Notes: generated by a model from the sequence alone, not told the origin. A DNA stretch of 64,000 nt from Pseudomonas solani (GCF_026072635.1 NZ_AP023081.1:1944501-2008500); one strand, 5' to 3'; positions 7,530-16,905 are shown, counted from the stretch's first letter. Made by a program: numbers and translations.

Positions 7530-8604
7530 GCTGTGTCTCTCTTTCCTGCGGATTGTTGCGAAGGCCCCGATAGCGCCCAAGCGGGATGGTCACGGTCCCG
7601 GGGAGAAGGTCGCTCCGTTCGCCGCCCTGGCCCAGCAGCCCGGTCATGCCGAGCAGCAGGGTCGTCTCGCCCAGCACCGGCCGTGGCAGGCAGCGTGTCG
7701 GCAGGGAGAGTTCGAGCCGTGCCGTGCAGCGCCAGCCGAGGTAGACCTGCAGCAGCACCAGGAGGTCGCTGTGCAGGTGGGCGCCCGGTAGCCAGCCCTG
7801 CACTTCCCGCGGGTCTTCGGTGAACAGCGACAGGTGCAGCTGGCTGTTGGCGTCATGGCCGACACGCCCCAGCGGGGTGCCCTGCGACAGGCCCACCGGC
7901 TCGGCCGCCGACAGCCCCGCCGGCCGTGCCAGCACCACCCGTAGCGGACAGTGCGGCGTGACGCGGGCGCGGGTTTCGGGGGCCAGCAGCTTCACCAGCG
8001 CGGCGATGCCTTCGGCGTTGCGGGTGGGCAGGCGCATGACGCTGAGCAGCGCGAGAAAGCGCGAGATCGGCGTCGCGACATGCTCGGCGGTGCCGGGGAT
8101 TCCCAGGCCGATGAGACCCAGCAGGCACTGGGACGTCGGGTCGGCCCCACCGGGCTCGAAGGTCGCCGGGTACGAGTACTTGCGCCAGATGCGATAGAGC
8201 TGGGTGAAGATCCGGTGATTGAAGATATCGAGGAAGGCTTCCAGCGCCTCGTGCCCTTCGCGGCGCTGGGCGATGTCGTCCAGGTAGGTGGTCGGCAACG
8301 GCGAGTCCACGCCATAGAGCCCCAGCAGCCGCGTGCGCACGGTGGCCGGCATCCGGTCCGGCTCGTCAGCGAACTCGATGGCCTTCAGTTCGCCTGCCGG
8401 GAAGCCCATGCCGGGGTCGGGACGAAAGCGCACCGGGTCATCCGAGGGGCGCTCGGTGCTGCCCAGGGGCGGCTGCCCCGGCAGCGCCCGCTCCAGCAGT
8501 TGGCAGAACCGGTAGAGGTCCGCTTCGGCAACCCGTCCTTCCAGGGCCCGCAACAGGCCGCTGGCGTTCAGCCGGGCATGCGCTGGCTGTGGTTCTCGTT
8601 CCAT
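7510..8604 (-). CDS. T6SS baseplate protein TssG
   Basis: This 364-residue protein matches TssG (ImpH/VasB): an N-terminal segment (LEGRVAEADLYRFCQLLER), the mid-region YGVDSPLPTTYLDDIAQ, EALEAFLDIFNHRIFTQLYRIWRKY, and a C-terminal VYLGWRCTARLELSLP. TssG forms a trimeric wedge with TssF and TssK in the cytoplasmic baseplate. I prefer ATG 8604, preceded by GGAAG at 8 nt, over the GTG at 8613. It overlaps the end of tssF and, at its own end, the start of tssJ. Confidence 0.93.
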   Translation of the reverse strand: MEREPQPAHARLNASGLLRALEGRVAEADLYRFCQLLERALPGQPPLGSTERPSDDPVRFRPDPGMGFPAGELKAIEFADEPDRMPATVRTRLLGLYGVDSPLPTTYLDDIAQRREGHEALEAFLDIFNHRIFTQLYRIWRKYSYPATFEPGGADPTSQCLLGLIGLGIPGTAEHVATPISRFLALLSVMRLPTRNAEGIAALVKLLAPETRARVTPHCPLRVVLARPAGLSAAEPVGLSQGTPLGRVGHDANSQLHLSLFTEDPREVQGWLPGAHLHSDLLVLLQVYLGWRCTARLELSLPTRCLPRPVLGETTLLLGMTGLLGQGGERSDLLPGTVTIPLGRYRGLRNNPQERETQHVAYRF

Positions 8605-10343
8605 CTCAGGCACTTCCCGGTGGGTTGCAGGATCAGCGTCAGCTGGTTGAACAGGTGGATGTCGGCGTACAGGGCGAAGAAGCGGCTGAGCATCTCGCCG
8701 AACAGGCTGATGTCCCCTTCACCGCAGAAGCCGTTGGCGTCCAGCGTGACTTCGATGTCCACGCCACGCAGCAAAAAGCCCCGCTCGAAGCGCTGGATCA
8801 GGTGGTGGCGCACATCGACGATGGCCTCCAGGCGACGCTGGTTCAGCTCGTTGCCGGTCCAGTCGTAGAGCGCCAGGGTGCCGCGCAGCACTTCGGCGCT
8901 GCCCAGCATGGGCAGGAAGTTCGAGCCCAGGTGGCTGAGCACCCGCCAGTGGAAGCGGTCGCGGCTGGGCGGGTAGCAGGGCAGCGTCGGCGCACACAGG
9001 TTGCGCACCCGCAGGCCGGTCTGGGTGGACTGCACCAGCGTGTCGAGCAAGGTGCTCTGCAAGGCCTTGCGCGGCAGTTGGCCGTTGGTGCCGGTGAGGC
9101 GCAGCGACAGGCTTTCGCCGGCCACCAGGCGATCGACGTCGAACCCCTCGCCGCCGAGAATCAGCCAGGTGTCGTGCAGGCCGTTCGCCGCGCGCTTGAG
9201 GCGGGTATGGAAATAGCGCTCCGGGGCGTCGTCACGCAGCATTCCGCCCTTGTGCCGGAAGCTGGTGAACGGGACGTAGTCCTCGCGTTCGGCGTTCTTC
9301 GAGGCGGTGACCTGGTCCACTGAATAGATTTCCGTATGCCCGTCCTGCAGGCGCATGGGCCGCAGCAGGTAGTCGCTCTGCAGCGGGTCCAGGCGCAGGG
9401 GGTCGGCCTCCAGGGTGAACAGGTTGATCACCGGCACGGCGTGCAGGCGGACGTGCTCGGTGCGCGGTTCGAAATCGTGGGGCCAGCCCTCGGCGAGCAC
9501 CACCTCCAGCTCCAGCCAGGGCACCCCCTCGGGCAGGCTCAGCCGTTCCAGACCATGCAGGGTGACGAACATGAATTTCTCGCGAAAGCCGAAATACTCC
9601 AGCAGCAGCTGGTAGCCACTGAACGCGCTGTCGCCCTTGGGCCAGAGCCGATCCTCCTCGGCGAACCCCCGGGCGGCGAAATGCCCCTGCAGGGGCATGC
9701 GCTCGGCAACCCCGGGCAGGCGCACGTAGAGGGCATGCACCCGCCGGGTCAGCGCCAGGTGCAGGGCGCTGGCCAGGGGAGCCTCGGCGTTCAGGTACAG
9801 CGGCAGAGCGCTCAGGTCCACCTGCGACCACTCGGCCAGGGGGCCGCAGGCAAAACGCAGGCGCAACAGCGAACGACCATCCGGCTGGTAGGCCAGTCGC
9901 AACGACTCAACCGCCAGGGGCTGCAGGGCGATGTCCTGGGTGGTGGTGTAGCGGCAGCGGGTCCGCTGGGCTCCCACTGGTTGGGACAGCACCTCCAATC
10001 CCCGTTCGACGCACTCGCTGCGCTTCATCTGCTGCAGGTCGGGCGTCAGTTCGAGGATCGACAACGAGGGAATCGTCCGCAGGTAGTGCGGCCAGAGCAG
10101 GCTGACCAGCCCTTCGGTCAGCTCCGGGAGGTCGTCGTCGAGCTTCTCGCGCAGGCGGCCCATGAGGAAGGCGAAGCCTTCGAAGAGGCGTTCGACGTAG
10201 GGGTCGCGCGCGCCCGGGCGGTCGAGGCTCAGGTGCGCCGCCCGGTCGGGGAAGGCTTCGGCGAACTCCTGGCCGGCCTCGCGCAGGTAACGCATTTCCG
10301 CGTCGAAATAGCGCAGCGTCCGGTTTTCCATATCCACAAGCAT
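8568..10343 (-). CDS. T6SS baseplate protein TssF
   Basis: This protein of about 591 residues begins with the family signature ENRTLRYFDAEMRYLREAGQEFA and FPDRAAHLSLD, and continues with DPYVERLFEGFAFLMGRLREKLDDDLPELTEGL, all diagnostic of TssF (ImpG/VasA). It is a core wedge protein of the T6SS baseplate and pairs with TssG. Starts at 10343 (AGGA close upstream) and 10331 (the exact conserved start) are both possible; the frame can extend to a TTG at 10361. It lies about 20 bp after tssA and overlaps tssG by 37 bp. Confidence 0.93.
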   Translation of the reverse strand: MLVDMENRTLRYFDAEMRYLREAGQEFAEAFPDRAAHLSLDRPGARDPYVERLFEGFAFLMGRLREKLDDDLPELTEGLVSLLWPHYLRTIPSLSILELTPDLQQMKRSECVERGLEVLSQPVGAQRTRCRYTTTQDIALQPLAVESLRLAYQPDGRSLLRLRFACGPLAEWSQVDLSALPLYLNAEAPLASALHLALTRRVHALYVRLPGVAERMPLQGHFAARGFAEEDRLWPKGDSAFSGYQLLLEYFGFREKFMFVTLHGLERLSLPEGVPWLELEVVLAEGWPHDFEPRTEHVRLHAVPVINLFTLEADPLRLDPLQSDYLLRPMRLQDGHTEIYSVDQVTASKNAEREDYVPFTSFRHKGGMLRDDAPERYFHTRLKRAANGLHDTWLILGGEGFDVDRLVAGESLSLRLTGTNGQLPRKALQSTLLDTLVQSTQTGLRVRNLCAPTLPCYPPSRDRFHWRVLSHLGSNFLPMLGSAEVLRGTLALYDWTGNELNQRRLEAIVDVRHHLIQRFERGFLLRGVDIEVTLDANGFCGEGDISLFGEMLSRFFALYADIHLFNQLTLILQPTGKCLRWNENHSQRMPG

Positions 10344-10364
10344 GCTTCCTGTCTTGATCAATGC

Positions 10365-11948
10365 TCAGCGACACAACACCGCGGCGCGCACCGGATCGAT
10401 GCTGACCAGATCGGCCAGCAGCGCCTCCTTGCGACGCCCCAGCGCGGGCTTGTCCACATCGGTGCGTTGGGATTTCAGGCGCAGCAGCTTGAGCAGGCGC
10501 GCCTGCACCTCGAAGCTCAGGTCGGGCTCCCATTGCTCCAGGGCCTGGCGCCTGGCCGTGACCTTCAGCTCCGCCAGCAGGTGGATGGCCAGGTCGGTCT
10601 TGCCGCACTGTTCGGCGACCCGGGCCATCAGCAGGCGCAGCAGCCAGCGCTGCCGCCCGCTCTGCGCGCCGGGCTGCGTTCCGAGCCAGGCGATGGCCGC
10701 CTCCACCCCTTCGCTGTCGGCCTGGACCAGCGCCCTGGCCTCCAGGGCGAGGATGTCGACATCCACCGGATCGGGCGTCGCCGGCGCCGGCAGCCATTGC
10801 GGCGACTGGTTGCCGCTCACGTGCTGGGCGATCCAGTTGCGCGTGACCTCGTCGGCGAATGGCGAGCCATCGTTCCAGCGCAGGGACTCCAGGCCCGGCA
10901 GGCGGTCGAGGAGCATGCCCAGGTCGCGCTTGACGATATCGGCCCAGCCATCCTCGGGCGGCGCCTGCCGGCTCAGCGCCTGGCAGAGGTACCACTGCAG
11001 GTCGAGCCAGAAGTGGTTCACCCCTTCGGCGTAGATGCGCTCGACCTGATCGAGCAGCTCGCTCCAGCTCTGCTGCAGGTGCAGCCGTTTCAGCTGGGCC
11101 CGGTACTCGCTGCGCGGCGGCGCCAGCCGGGTCGTGCCGCTGCCCTCTGCGGGCGGCAACTGGTGCACCGTGTCCCAGCGCAGGCTCTTCATCAGCCGGT
11201 GCGCCGCCAACCAGCCCAGCGGCTGCTCGCGCAGGTAGCCGGCCAGGACGCGCCCGCCATCGAGCAGGTCGCGGCCGGAGCGGATGGCGGTGAGCGATGG
11301 CGTGGCGCCCTGCCAGCCTGCTTCGTGGGCCGCGCTGTTCTGCGGCACCAGGGCGTCCACCCCGCCGGATTGCGCCAGGCGGTTGGTCAGCGCGGTATAG
11401 AGCGCTCCCAGCGACGGCCGCTGTTCCACCGGCCAGGTTTCCAGGGTCCGGTTCAGCCAGGCCAGCGCGGCGACCGTCCGCTCCGCCTCGACCTTCACCA
11501 CCTCGGGGTAGAGCGACAGCCCATCCAGCACCTTGCCGCTGGCCAGCCACTCCAGCGCCATGCGCCGGCTGTTCGGCCGGCTCGGCAGGATGTCGTCGCC
11601 GAAGCGTTCGAGCAGCACGGCCAGCAGGCTCAGCCCATCGGCGAGCCCCGCCTCGCCATCCATCTGCATGCGCGCCCAGAGGTAGTAGGTCGCCACCCTC
11701 AGGTCCTTGCAGCGCCGCTTGATCAGCGCTTCCGCCAACTGCGCGACCCGCTCGGTATCCGCGCCGGATAGCTTGTTGACCTCCTCGCGCATGTGCTGGA
11801 AGTCGTCGTCGTAGCCCGGGTCGTCCCCCACCGCAGACGACGGGCCGACCGGCTGCAGCCAGGCTTCCCAACCGGGGGCCTCGCGACGGGCCAGCTCCAG
11901 CGCGTCACGCGCGCCCAGGCAACTGGCGATAAGGGCGGACAGGCTCAT
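10365..11948 (-). CDS. T6SS cap/organiser protein TssA
   Basis: This 527-residue protein has the ImpA_N domain at its start (DPGYDDDFQHMREEVNKLSG, then LRVATYYLWARMQMDGEAGLADGLSLLAVLLERFGDDILPSRP). Its long C-terminal region resembles the VasJ/TssA C-terminal part, with WLLRLLMARVAEQCGKTDLAIHLLAEL. TssA binds the membrane complex and baseplate and guides sheath polymerisation. Its start overlaps the tssM stop by 4 bp. The gene at 5401-6531 carries a second, related N-terminal domain. Confidence 0.9.
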   Translation of the reverse strand: MSLSALIASCLGARDALELARREAPGWEAWLQPVGPSSAVGDDPGYDDDFQHMREEVNKLSGADTERVAQLAEALIKRRCKDLRVATYYLWARMQMDGEAGLADGLSLLAVLLERFGDDILPSRPNSRRMALEWLASGKVLDGLSLYPEVVKVEAERTVAALAWLNRTLETWPVEQRPSLGALYTALTNRLAQSGGVDALVPQNSAAHEAGWQGATPSLTAIRSGRDLLDGGRVLAGYLREQPLGWLAAHRLMKSLRWDTVHQLPPAEGSGTTRLAPPRSEYRAQLKRLHLQQSWSELLDQVERIYAEGVNHFWLDLQWYLCQALSRQAPPEDGWADIVKRDLGMLLDRLPGLESLRWNDGSPFADEVTRNWIAQHVSGNQSPQWLPAPATPDPVDVDILALEARALVQADSEGVEAAIAWLGTQPGAQSGRQRWLLRLLMARVAEQCGKTDLAIHLLAELKVTARRQALEQWEPDLSFEVQARLLKLLRLKSQRTDVDKPALGRRKEALLADLVSIDPVRAAVLCR

Positions 11949-14900
11949 GGCTGCTCTCCGTAATGCGCCAGCTGGCGCGAGGCGCCGCCGGGCTCGAGGA
12001 AGATCCGCGCCGGCAAGCTGAAGCCGCGCAATTGCAGCAGCGCCAGGGGGCCCGCGCCCAGGTCGGTGCGCAGGTGCCAGGTCAGCCCCAGGCCATCGGG
12101 GGCCTCCAGCACCAGGCGATAGCGGGTTTCGCTGTCATCCAGCGGAGTGACCCGGGCCCGCTCCAGCAGCCGGATCAGGCCCCAGGTGCCGGCGTAGTCG
12201 CCAAGCAGCCGCTCTCCGCTCCTGGCGTGGGTCCAGCTCAGGCGCGCGCCGGGGTGATCGCTCGCGCTGGGCCAGTCGAACCGTTGCCAGCGTTCCCGCT
12301 GGTTGAAGTACGCCAGGCGATGCCCATCGAGGGTCAGGGTGGTCTGCACGAGGTCGCGTACCGGCTTGGCCCGCAGCTCGAAGGCGATGCCCATGCCGCC
12401 GTCGGTGTAGAGCACGTCGGCCAGTTCGGCGAGCCGATTGACCGCCGCGAGGAACGCGGGATCGAGGCGCAGCCCCTGGCCCTGGGTGCTTTCGGGCACC
12501 CAGCGATTGCCGTCCTTGCGCAACACGCCACCCAGCTGGCGGGTGAGGAAGCGGTCGATGTGCCCGCTGTCGGCGCGGATCATCTGCCCGAGCATGGGCA
12601 GCGATGCGTCGCTGGCGCTCGCGGCGAACGGGTAGCGGCCGGCGAAGGCGCTGTTCCAGGGCCCGACGATGGCGCGCTGCCAGTGGTCATTGAGCCCGGC
12701 AGCGGAGGGTTGCAGGATGCGCTGCCAGGCCTGGTCCAGCGGCTGGACGAACAGTGCCCGGCCAAAGCCGGCCCATTCGCTGCCGAGGCTGGCGGCGATC
12801 AGGCTGCCATAGGACTGGGTGTCGGTGAGGTCGACGCTGCGCCCCTGGAACACGGTTTGCGCCAGGGCCTGGATCATCGCCTGGGGGTCCTGGGCGGCGC
12901 TCACCTGCTGCAGCGTCAGGCGCACCCGGGTCACACGGGTGAGGAAGGCGTGCAGGCTGAGGTTGTCGTCGTTGCGCGAGGGCTCGGCGCCCTTGCCGAG
13001 CAACGCCAGCAGCGGGCCGAAGCGTTCTTCCAGCGGCCCTTTCGGCAGCGCCGCCAACGGCTCGATGGCCGGGGCCTTGTCCGGCCCCATGAGGTTCTGC
13101 GCGGACTGCAGCAGCGACTCGCCCAGGGCCTGGCCACGGGTGCCGGCACGCCCCTGGTAGGACAGGGTATTGACCAGCGCGATGAACGGCGACTGGCGCA
13201 CATCGGTCATCAGGGTGAGCTGGTCGACCACATCGGCGAGGCTGCCGGCCTCCTGCCAGCGCAAGCTGTTGAGCATGTCCAGCCAGGCCCGGCCGTAGTC
13301 CTGGAAGTAGCGTGCGGTCAGGCTTTCGCGCAGGGCCTCGGGGGTCAGCGCGGCGTCGATCTGGCTGCGGTCATCGCTGAGTACCCAGTCGATCTCCTCG
13401 CGGCGCGCGGCGGCGATCTCGTCGATGGCCTTGCGTACCCCGCCTTCCCAGGCCTGGCGGGTGAATACACCCGGCACCTCGGCGGCGGTGGAGAACAGCG
13501 GCTGGGCGTCGGTATCGCCGACCATCTGCTGCAGCCCCATGGCCGGGTACTGGTTGGCGACGGCGTCGAGCACCTGCCGGTAGAGGGCCGCCTCGCCGTT
13601 GCGCTGGCCGAGCTGGCTGATCAGCAACTGGCGGGCCCGGGCGACCAGGGCCGGGTCGGTGGTGATGCGCCAGCCGGGGTGCGCCTCCAGCTGCGCGGCG
13701 TAGAAGCGCCAGAGGTTCGGCGCGATGCCCTGCCATGTGCCCTCGCCGATGCCCATGCGGGCAGGCTCGGCGGCCGCCAGCGCCTTGCCGAGGAATGACG
13801 CATCGACATTCTCCGGCCGGGCCATCATCAGGTAGGCCTTGAGCGGCTCGTAGGCCTCCCGGGCCCGGGTGGCGCGCTCGGCGCTGCCCGGCGCCAGGCC
13901 GAGCAGCCCGCGCAGCTGGCGCTCGAAGCCGGCCGCTGCCGGGTCGCGGACCAGCCGGTTGTTGGCCGCCTCGTAGCGGGGCCAGAGCGCGGCGAGCAGG
14001 CCGTCGTTCTGGCTCAGGCCGAAGCGCTGGTACCAGGGCACGCCGTGCCTGGCGCGTTGGTCGAGGCGGTCGAGCTCATGGACCAGCGCGTTGAGGGCAA
14101 GCAGTTGCTCGTCGCCTTCCCGGGGCTGGTCCAGGGTGGCCAGGACGGCCTGCATCTCGGCGATCTGCGCGCGGTTGCCAGCGAAGGACACCAGCATCCC
14201 CACTCCGCAGAAGGCGGCCAGGCCGAGAAGGGCGGTGCTGGCGGTACGCGACCAGGTCCAGCCATGCGGCCGTCCTCGCGGATGCGGAACCGACAGGATG
14301 CCATTCCATGCGGGATGAGCGAGCCAGTGGTGATCCCCGGGCCTATGCGATGGCGGCAGCGGCAGGCTGAACCACAGGCCACGCAGCATCACCCCGGAAC
14401 TCCGCCGCAAGCGAGCCCAGACCATGCGCAAACGGTGGATCCCCTCGGTTTGCAGTTCGCGGGCCAGACGCAGGAGCCCGTCGTTGCGGTTGTCCAGCTC
14501 CATCCTCGCCAACCCTTGCTCGCGCAGGGTGGGCAACAGGTGACTCAGTTGCCCCTCGAGCTGTTCAGCTCCTGCGTTCAAAGGCAGCGCGCAGCCCACC
14601 GCCGATGCAAAGGCCGGCTGTGCCCAGTGGCTCTCGTGCACCTCCCAGAGATGCGTCGGCGCCTGCCAGCGTAATTGTCGCGCCAGGGCCTGCAACTGAT
14701 ACTGATAACGGTCCACGTACTCAGGATCCGCGCTTTGCGCCGGACTCAGGGCCCAGACGATGCCATCCAGCGGCCTGCTTGGACGCAAGGATCGCAAGAA
14801 TTTAGCCGTGGCAGCCTGGTCACCGGCGAGGCTTTCAACAAGCAACAGCACACCTTGGCCCTCCAACCAGCCCGCGTGCATCAGCCCCGGTGCGATGGCC

Positions 14901-15289
14901 TCGACTTCACGCGTACCTCCCACCACCAGATAAATACAGACCCGGCGCTTCCAGAAGCGGCCATGGCGATCGCTCAGAGACTCGGTCAGCCTATCCAGGT
15001 CGTGCCGGTGCTCGGTGGTCTGAAGTGCAACAGCGGAAGAGGCTTCGACGTCGTCTGCCAGCACTTGCCGGTAAGAGAACTCTCCGACTCGCCGCCCCAG
15101 AATGAGTTGAGAGGCCAACAGCACCACCAGCAGCATGGTCGCCATGGCCGTGGCAAGCATCCAGGTGGAGTGCAGGTCGGCTCCTGCTACCGTGCCCACG
15201 AGCTCCGGGTATCGCCAAAGAATCAGTTCGAGCCCCAGCCCGACCGACAAGACCAGCACCATCAGGATCAACATGCGACGGGACGACAT
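11945..15289 (-). CDS. T6SS inner-membrane protein TssM (IcmF family) with degenerate P-loop
   Basis: This 1114-residue protein has two N-terminal membrane segments (about residues 5-23 and 42-62) and a third near 355-375, followed by a large periplasmic IcmF-related region. That topology is typical of TssM, the scaffold of the TssJLM trans-envelope complex. The stretch where a Walker A motif (GxxGxGKT/S) normally follows the YLVVG strand reads VVGGTREVEAIAPG here, so nucleotide binding is probably lost. ATG 15289 is preceded by AAGGA at 7 nt; an upstream TTG at 15313 is less likely. It starts 10 bp after the unknown membrane-protein gene and overlaps tssA by 4 bp. Confidence 0.92.
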   Translation of the reverse strand: MSSRRMLILMVLVLSVGLGLELILWRYPELVGTVAGADLHSTWMLATAMATMLLVVLLASQLILGRRVGEFSYRQVLADDVEASSAVALQTTEHRHDLDRLTESLSDRHGRFWKRRVCIYLVVGGTREVEAIAPGLMHAGWLEGQGVLLLVESLAGDQAATAKFLRSLRPSRPLDGIVWALSPAQSADPEYVDRYQYQLQALARQLRWQAPTHLWEVHESHWAQPAFASAVGCALPLNAGAEQLEGQLSHLLPTLREQGLARMELDNRNDGLLRLARELQTEGIHRLRMVWARLRRSSGVMLRGLWFSLPLPPSHRPGDHHWLAHPAWNGILSVPHPRGRPHGWTWSRTASTALLGLAAFCGVGMLVSFAGNRAQIAEMQAVLATLDQPREGDEQLLALNALVHELDRLDQRARHGVPWYQRFGLSQNDGLLAALWPRYEAANNRLVRDPAAAGFERQLRGLLGLAPGSAERATRAREAYEPLKAYLMMARPENVDASFLGKALAAAEPARMGIGEGTWQGIAPNLWRFYAAQLEAHPGWRITTDPALVARARQLLISQLGQRNGEAALYRQVLDAVANQYPAMGLQQMVGDTDAQPLFSTAAEVPGVFTRQAWEGGVRKAIDEIAAARREEIDWVLSDDRSQIDAALTPEALRESLTARYFQDYGRAWLDMLNSLRWQEAGSLADVVDQLTLMTDVRQSPFIALVNTLSYQGRAGTRGQALGESLLQSAQNLMGPDKAPAIEPLAALPKGPLEERFGPLLALLGKGAEPSRNDDNLSLHAFLTRVTRVRLTLQQVSAAQDPQAMIQALAQTVFQGRSVDLTDTQSYGSLIAASLGSEWAGFGRALFVQPLDQAWQRILQPSAAGLNDHWQRAIVGPWNSAFAGRYPFAASASDASLPMLGQMIRADSGHIDRFLTRQLGGVLRKDGNRWVPESTQGQGLRLDPAFLAAVNRLAELADVLYTDGGMGIAFELRAKPVRDLVQTTLTLDGHRLAYFNQRERWQRFDWPSASDHPGARLSWTHARSGERLLGDYAGTWGLIRLLERARVTPLDDSETRYRLVLEAPDGLGLTWHLRTDLGAGPLALLQLRGFSLPARIFLEPGGASRQLAHYGEQP

Positions 15290-15299
15290 CGATACATCC

Positions 15300-16553
15300 T
15301 TATTCCGATTCAAACATCGCGACGGGTGTCACGACGGAACACCACAGCGCAGCCTCAACATCCCCACCACTCACGATGAGCTGTGGCCGCTGCCTCGATC
15401 GCGCACGCTCTGCGCAAGCAGCAATGGCGACCCAGGGTGCCGCCGGGCCGCAAGCCCCCAACGAAGCTTTCAGGTCGTGCATCCCCTGCCCGAGCTGCAG
15501 CGGCACCAACAGCTCAAGAAACGCCCGGGAGACATCACCGTGGCGCGAGTCGCAAATATCTGCCAGCCATGAATCCCCTATGGCATCGGCATCCAGAGGC
15601 ACCCATTCCAACGCCCGGAGGATTGCACGACGCAACGAATCGGTAGTGCCCCCACTCTCTTGTTCAGGGCGGTGCAGGTAGGCCAACGGAGGTAGAGGCG
15701 ACGGCGCTCCGCGGTCGCCCAGCAAGAGGCATACGGCAACCTCCGCTGTTTCGTCCGCAGGCGACGGTGCGATTCGTGCCGACACCACAAGCAACAGCGA
15801 TGAGTCGCGCCTGCGGGAGTCCAGCCAGTGATCGACGGCAGGGAAACCCTGATGCTCGAACAGCGGCAGCTCCTGTCGAAGCCCCTGTTCGACCCATGCC
15901 TCGTGCCACAGAGCAAGCGTCCGTTGCGCAGTGACCTGACTGTCGATGTCCAGTACGAGAGCCATGGGCTGCTCGGCAGGGAGTGTCAGGACCGTATCGG
16001 CCAGGTCGACCAGCACTCTCCGATAGACCTGCGCCAGCAGCACCTCATGGTCGAGCTCCCCCTCTTGAAGGCCCAGATCGAATGACAGTTCGCTGTGTCG
16101 GCAGGACTGGCTCGGCGAGTCCCAAAGGGGCTGGGTCCTCAGGGCACTCTGGTCACCAGCAAGCGCCTCGCTCTGCTCCTGTCCAGTCGAGTCAGCCGGC
16201 CCACGCAACGCAGTGTGAAGGCTGACCGCAAGGATCCGATGAGAACGTCTTCCCCGTCGCAATCGTGCAAGCAAGTCGGCTTCTCGCGCCCTGTCCCAGC
16301 CATCAGCAACACTTACGCCCCCAATATGCACCAGGTACCTCAGGACGAACGACGCACACCACAGGAACAAGGGCAACATCAGCGCTTGCCACCAGAAGCG
16401 TTGGCCGTCCTGGCGCAAGGGCTCGTCAGCGAACATCAGCGTCACCAGGAAGCCCATCAGCAGGGAAATCACCAGACCCGCCAGCCACCGCCACGGACGT
16501 GGTGGGTGCGGACGCATGGCCAATGGCGGAATACTGTCGATTCGGACCGGCAT
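15300..16553 (-). CDS. T6SS-cluster membrane protein of unknown function
   Basis: This 417-residue protein is not a core component I recognise. Two hydrophobic segments lie at about residues 24-42 and 55-75 (LAGLVISLLMGFLVTLMFAD and LMLPLFLWCASFVLRYLVHI), followed by a long soluble region with no motif I can name. It lies between the PAAR gene and tssM, 2 bp after the PAAR stop and 10 bp before the tssM ATG, so it is co-transcribed with both. I chose the ATG at 16553 because it carries GAG upstream and avoids overlap with PAAR. It could assist TssM, help load the PAAR/effector complex, or be an adaptor. The function is open. Confidence 0.7.
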   Translation of the reverse strand: MPVRIDSIPPLAMRPHPPRPWRWLAGLVISLLMGFLVTLMFADEPLRQDGQRFWWQALMLPLFLWCASFVLRYLVHIGGVSVADGWDRAREADLLARLRRGRRSHRILAVSLHTALRGPADSTGQEQSEALAGDQSALRTQPLWDSPSQSCRHSELSFDLGLQEGELDHEVLLAQVYRRVLVDLADTVLTLPAEQPMALVLDIDSQVTAQRTLALWHEAWVEQGLRQELPLFEHQGFPAVDHWLDSRRRDSSLLLVVSARIAPSPADETAEVAVCLLLGDRGAPSPLPPLAYLHRPEQESGGTTDSLRRAILRALEWVPLDADAIGDSWLADICDSRHGDVSRAFLELLVPLQLGQGMHDLKASLGACGPAAPWVAIAACAERARSRQRPQLIVSGGDVEAALWCSVVTPVAMFESE

Positions 16554-16555
16554 GG

Positions 16556-16819
16556 CTAGCTCGCAGTGGCGTCGGGTAGCGACGTCAACAGCACACACCC
16601 GCAAGCACAACGATGACCGTGAAACGCCACGGGAAGACCATGATCCTTGAATACGGGGTGCCCTTCTGCAACTACCGTTGCACCATGTCCCGGGAGCGGG
16701 CACATGACAGGGTCCCCCAGACGCGCAGCGCCGATGCCCCGGAACTTCATCGTGGAGGAGCCAGCCAGAACGACGCCCCCGCCAGAATTCTTGTCGCCAA
16801 CTCGAATTACTCCTTTCAT
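16556..16819 (-). CDS. PAAR-domain spike-tip protein
   Basis: This 87-residue protein is a stand-alone PAAR protein: MKGVIRVGDKNSGGGVV at the N-terminus, GIGAARLGDPVMCPLPGHG in the middle and a cysteine/histidine-rich end (FHGHRCACGC) for metal binding. PAAR proteins sharpen the VgrG spike and carry effectors. ATG codons at 16822 and 16819 are adjacent; the strong GGGAGG is 3 nt from the first and 6 nt from the second, so 16819 is preferred. It follows the immunity genes, so the spike, the effector and its protection are encoded together. Confidence 0.88.
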   Translation of the reverse strand: MKGVIRVGDKNSGGGVVLAGSSTMKFRGIGAARLGDPVMCPLPGHGATVVAEGHPVFKDHGLPVAFHGHRCACGCVLLTSLPDATAS

Positions 16820-16821
16820 CA

Positions 16822-16905
16822 TCAACCTCCCGGTCTTGCGGTTATCGGGTTGTGTAAGCAATGAGCGCCGGCGGCGCTGCACCTCGCCCGGGGCAGCTGG
16901 GTCAT
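16822..16905 (-). other. Vestigial third immunity start: 27-codon frame linking immunity gene 2 to the PAAR gene
   Basis: The second immunity gene ends in the same CCCGATGACCC context that starts the second copy at 18035, so another ATG overlaps its stop. The frame from 16905 runs 27 codons (MTQLPRARCSAAGAHC...) and stops with a TGA at 16822-16824 that overlaps the first PAAR ATG (TGATG). Only the first bases resemble the immunity signal peptide. It looks like the remnant of a third repeat unit, or a short coupling peptide that lets ribosomes pass from immunity to PAAR. It is probably not a functional protein. Confidence 0.45.

Noticed and set aside
9336..11771. An 811-codon plus-strand frame across tssF/tssA
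   Set aside because: Antisense shadow; glutamine/alanine/valine-rich with no domain.
14675..15379. 234-codon plus-strand frame across the tssM start
   Set aside because: Antisense to the conserved TssM membrane segments; no family match.
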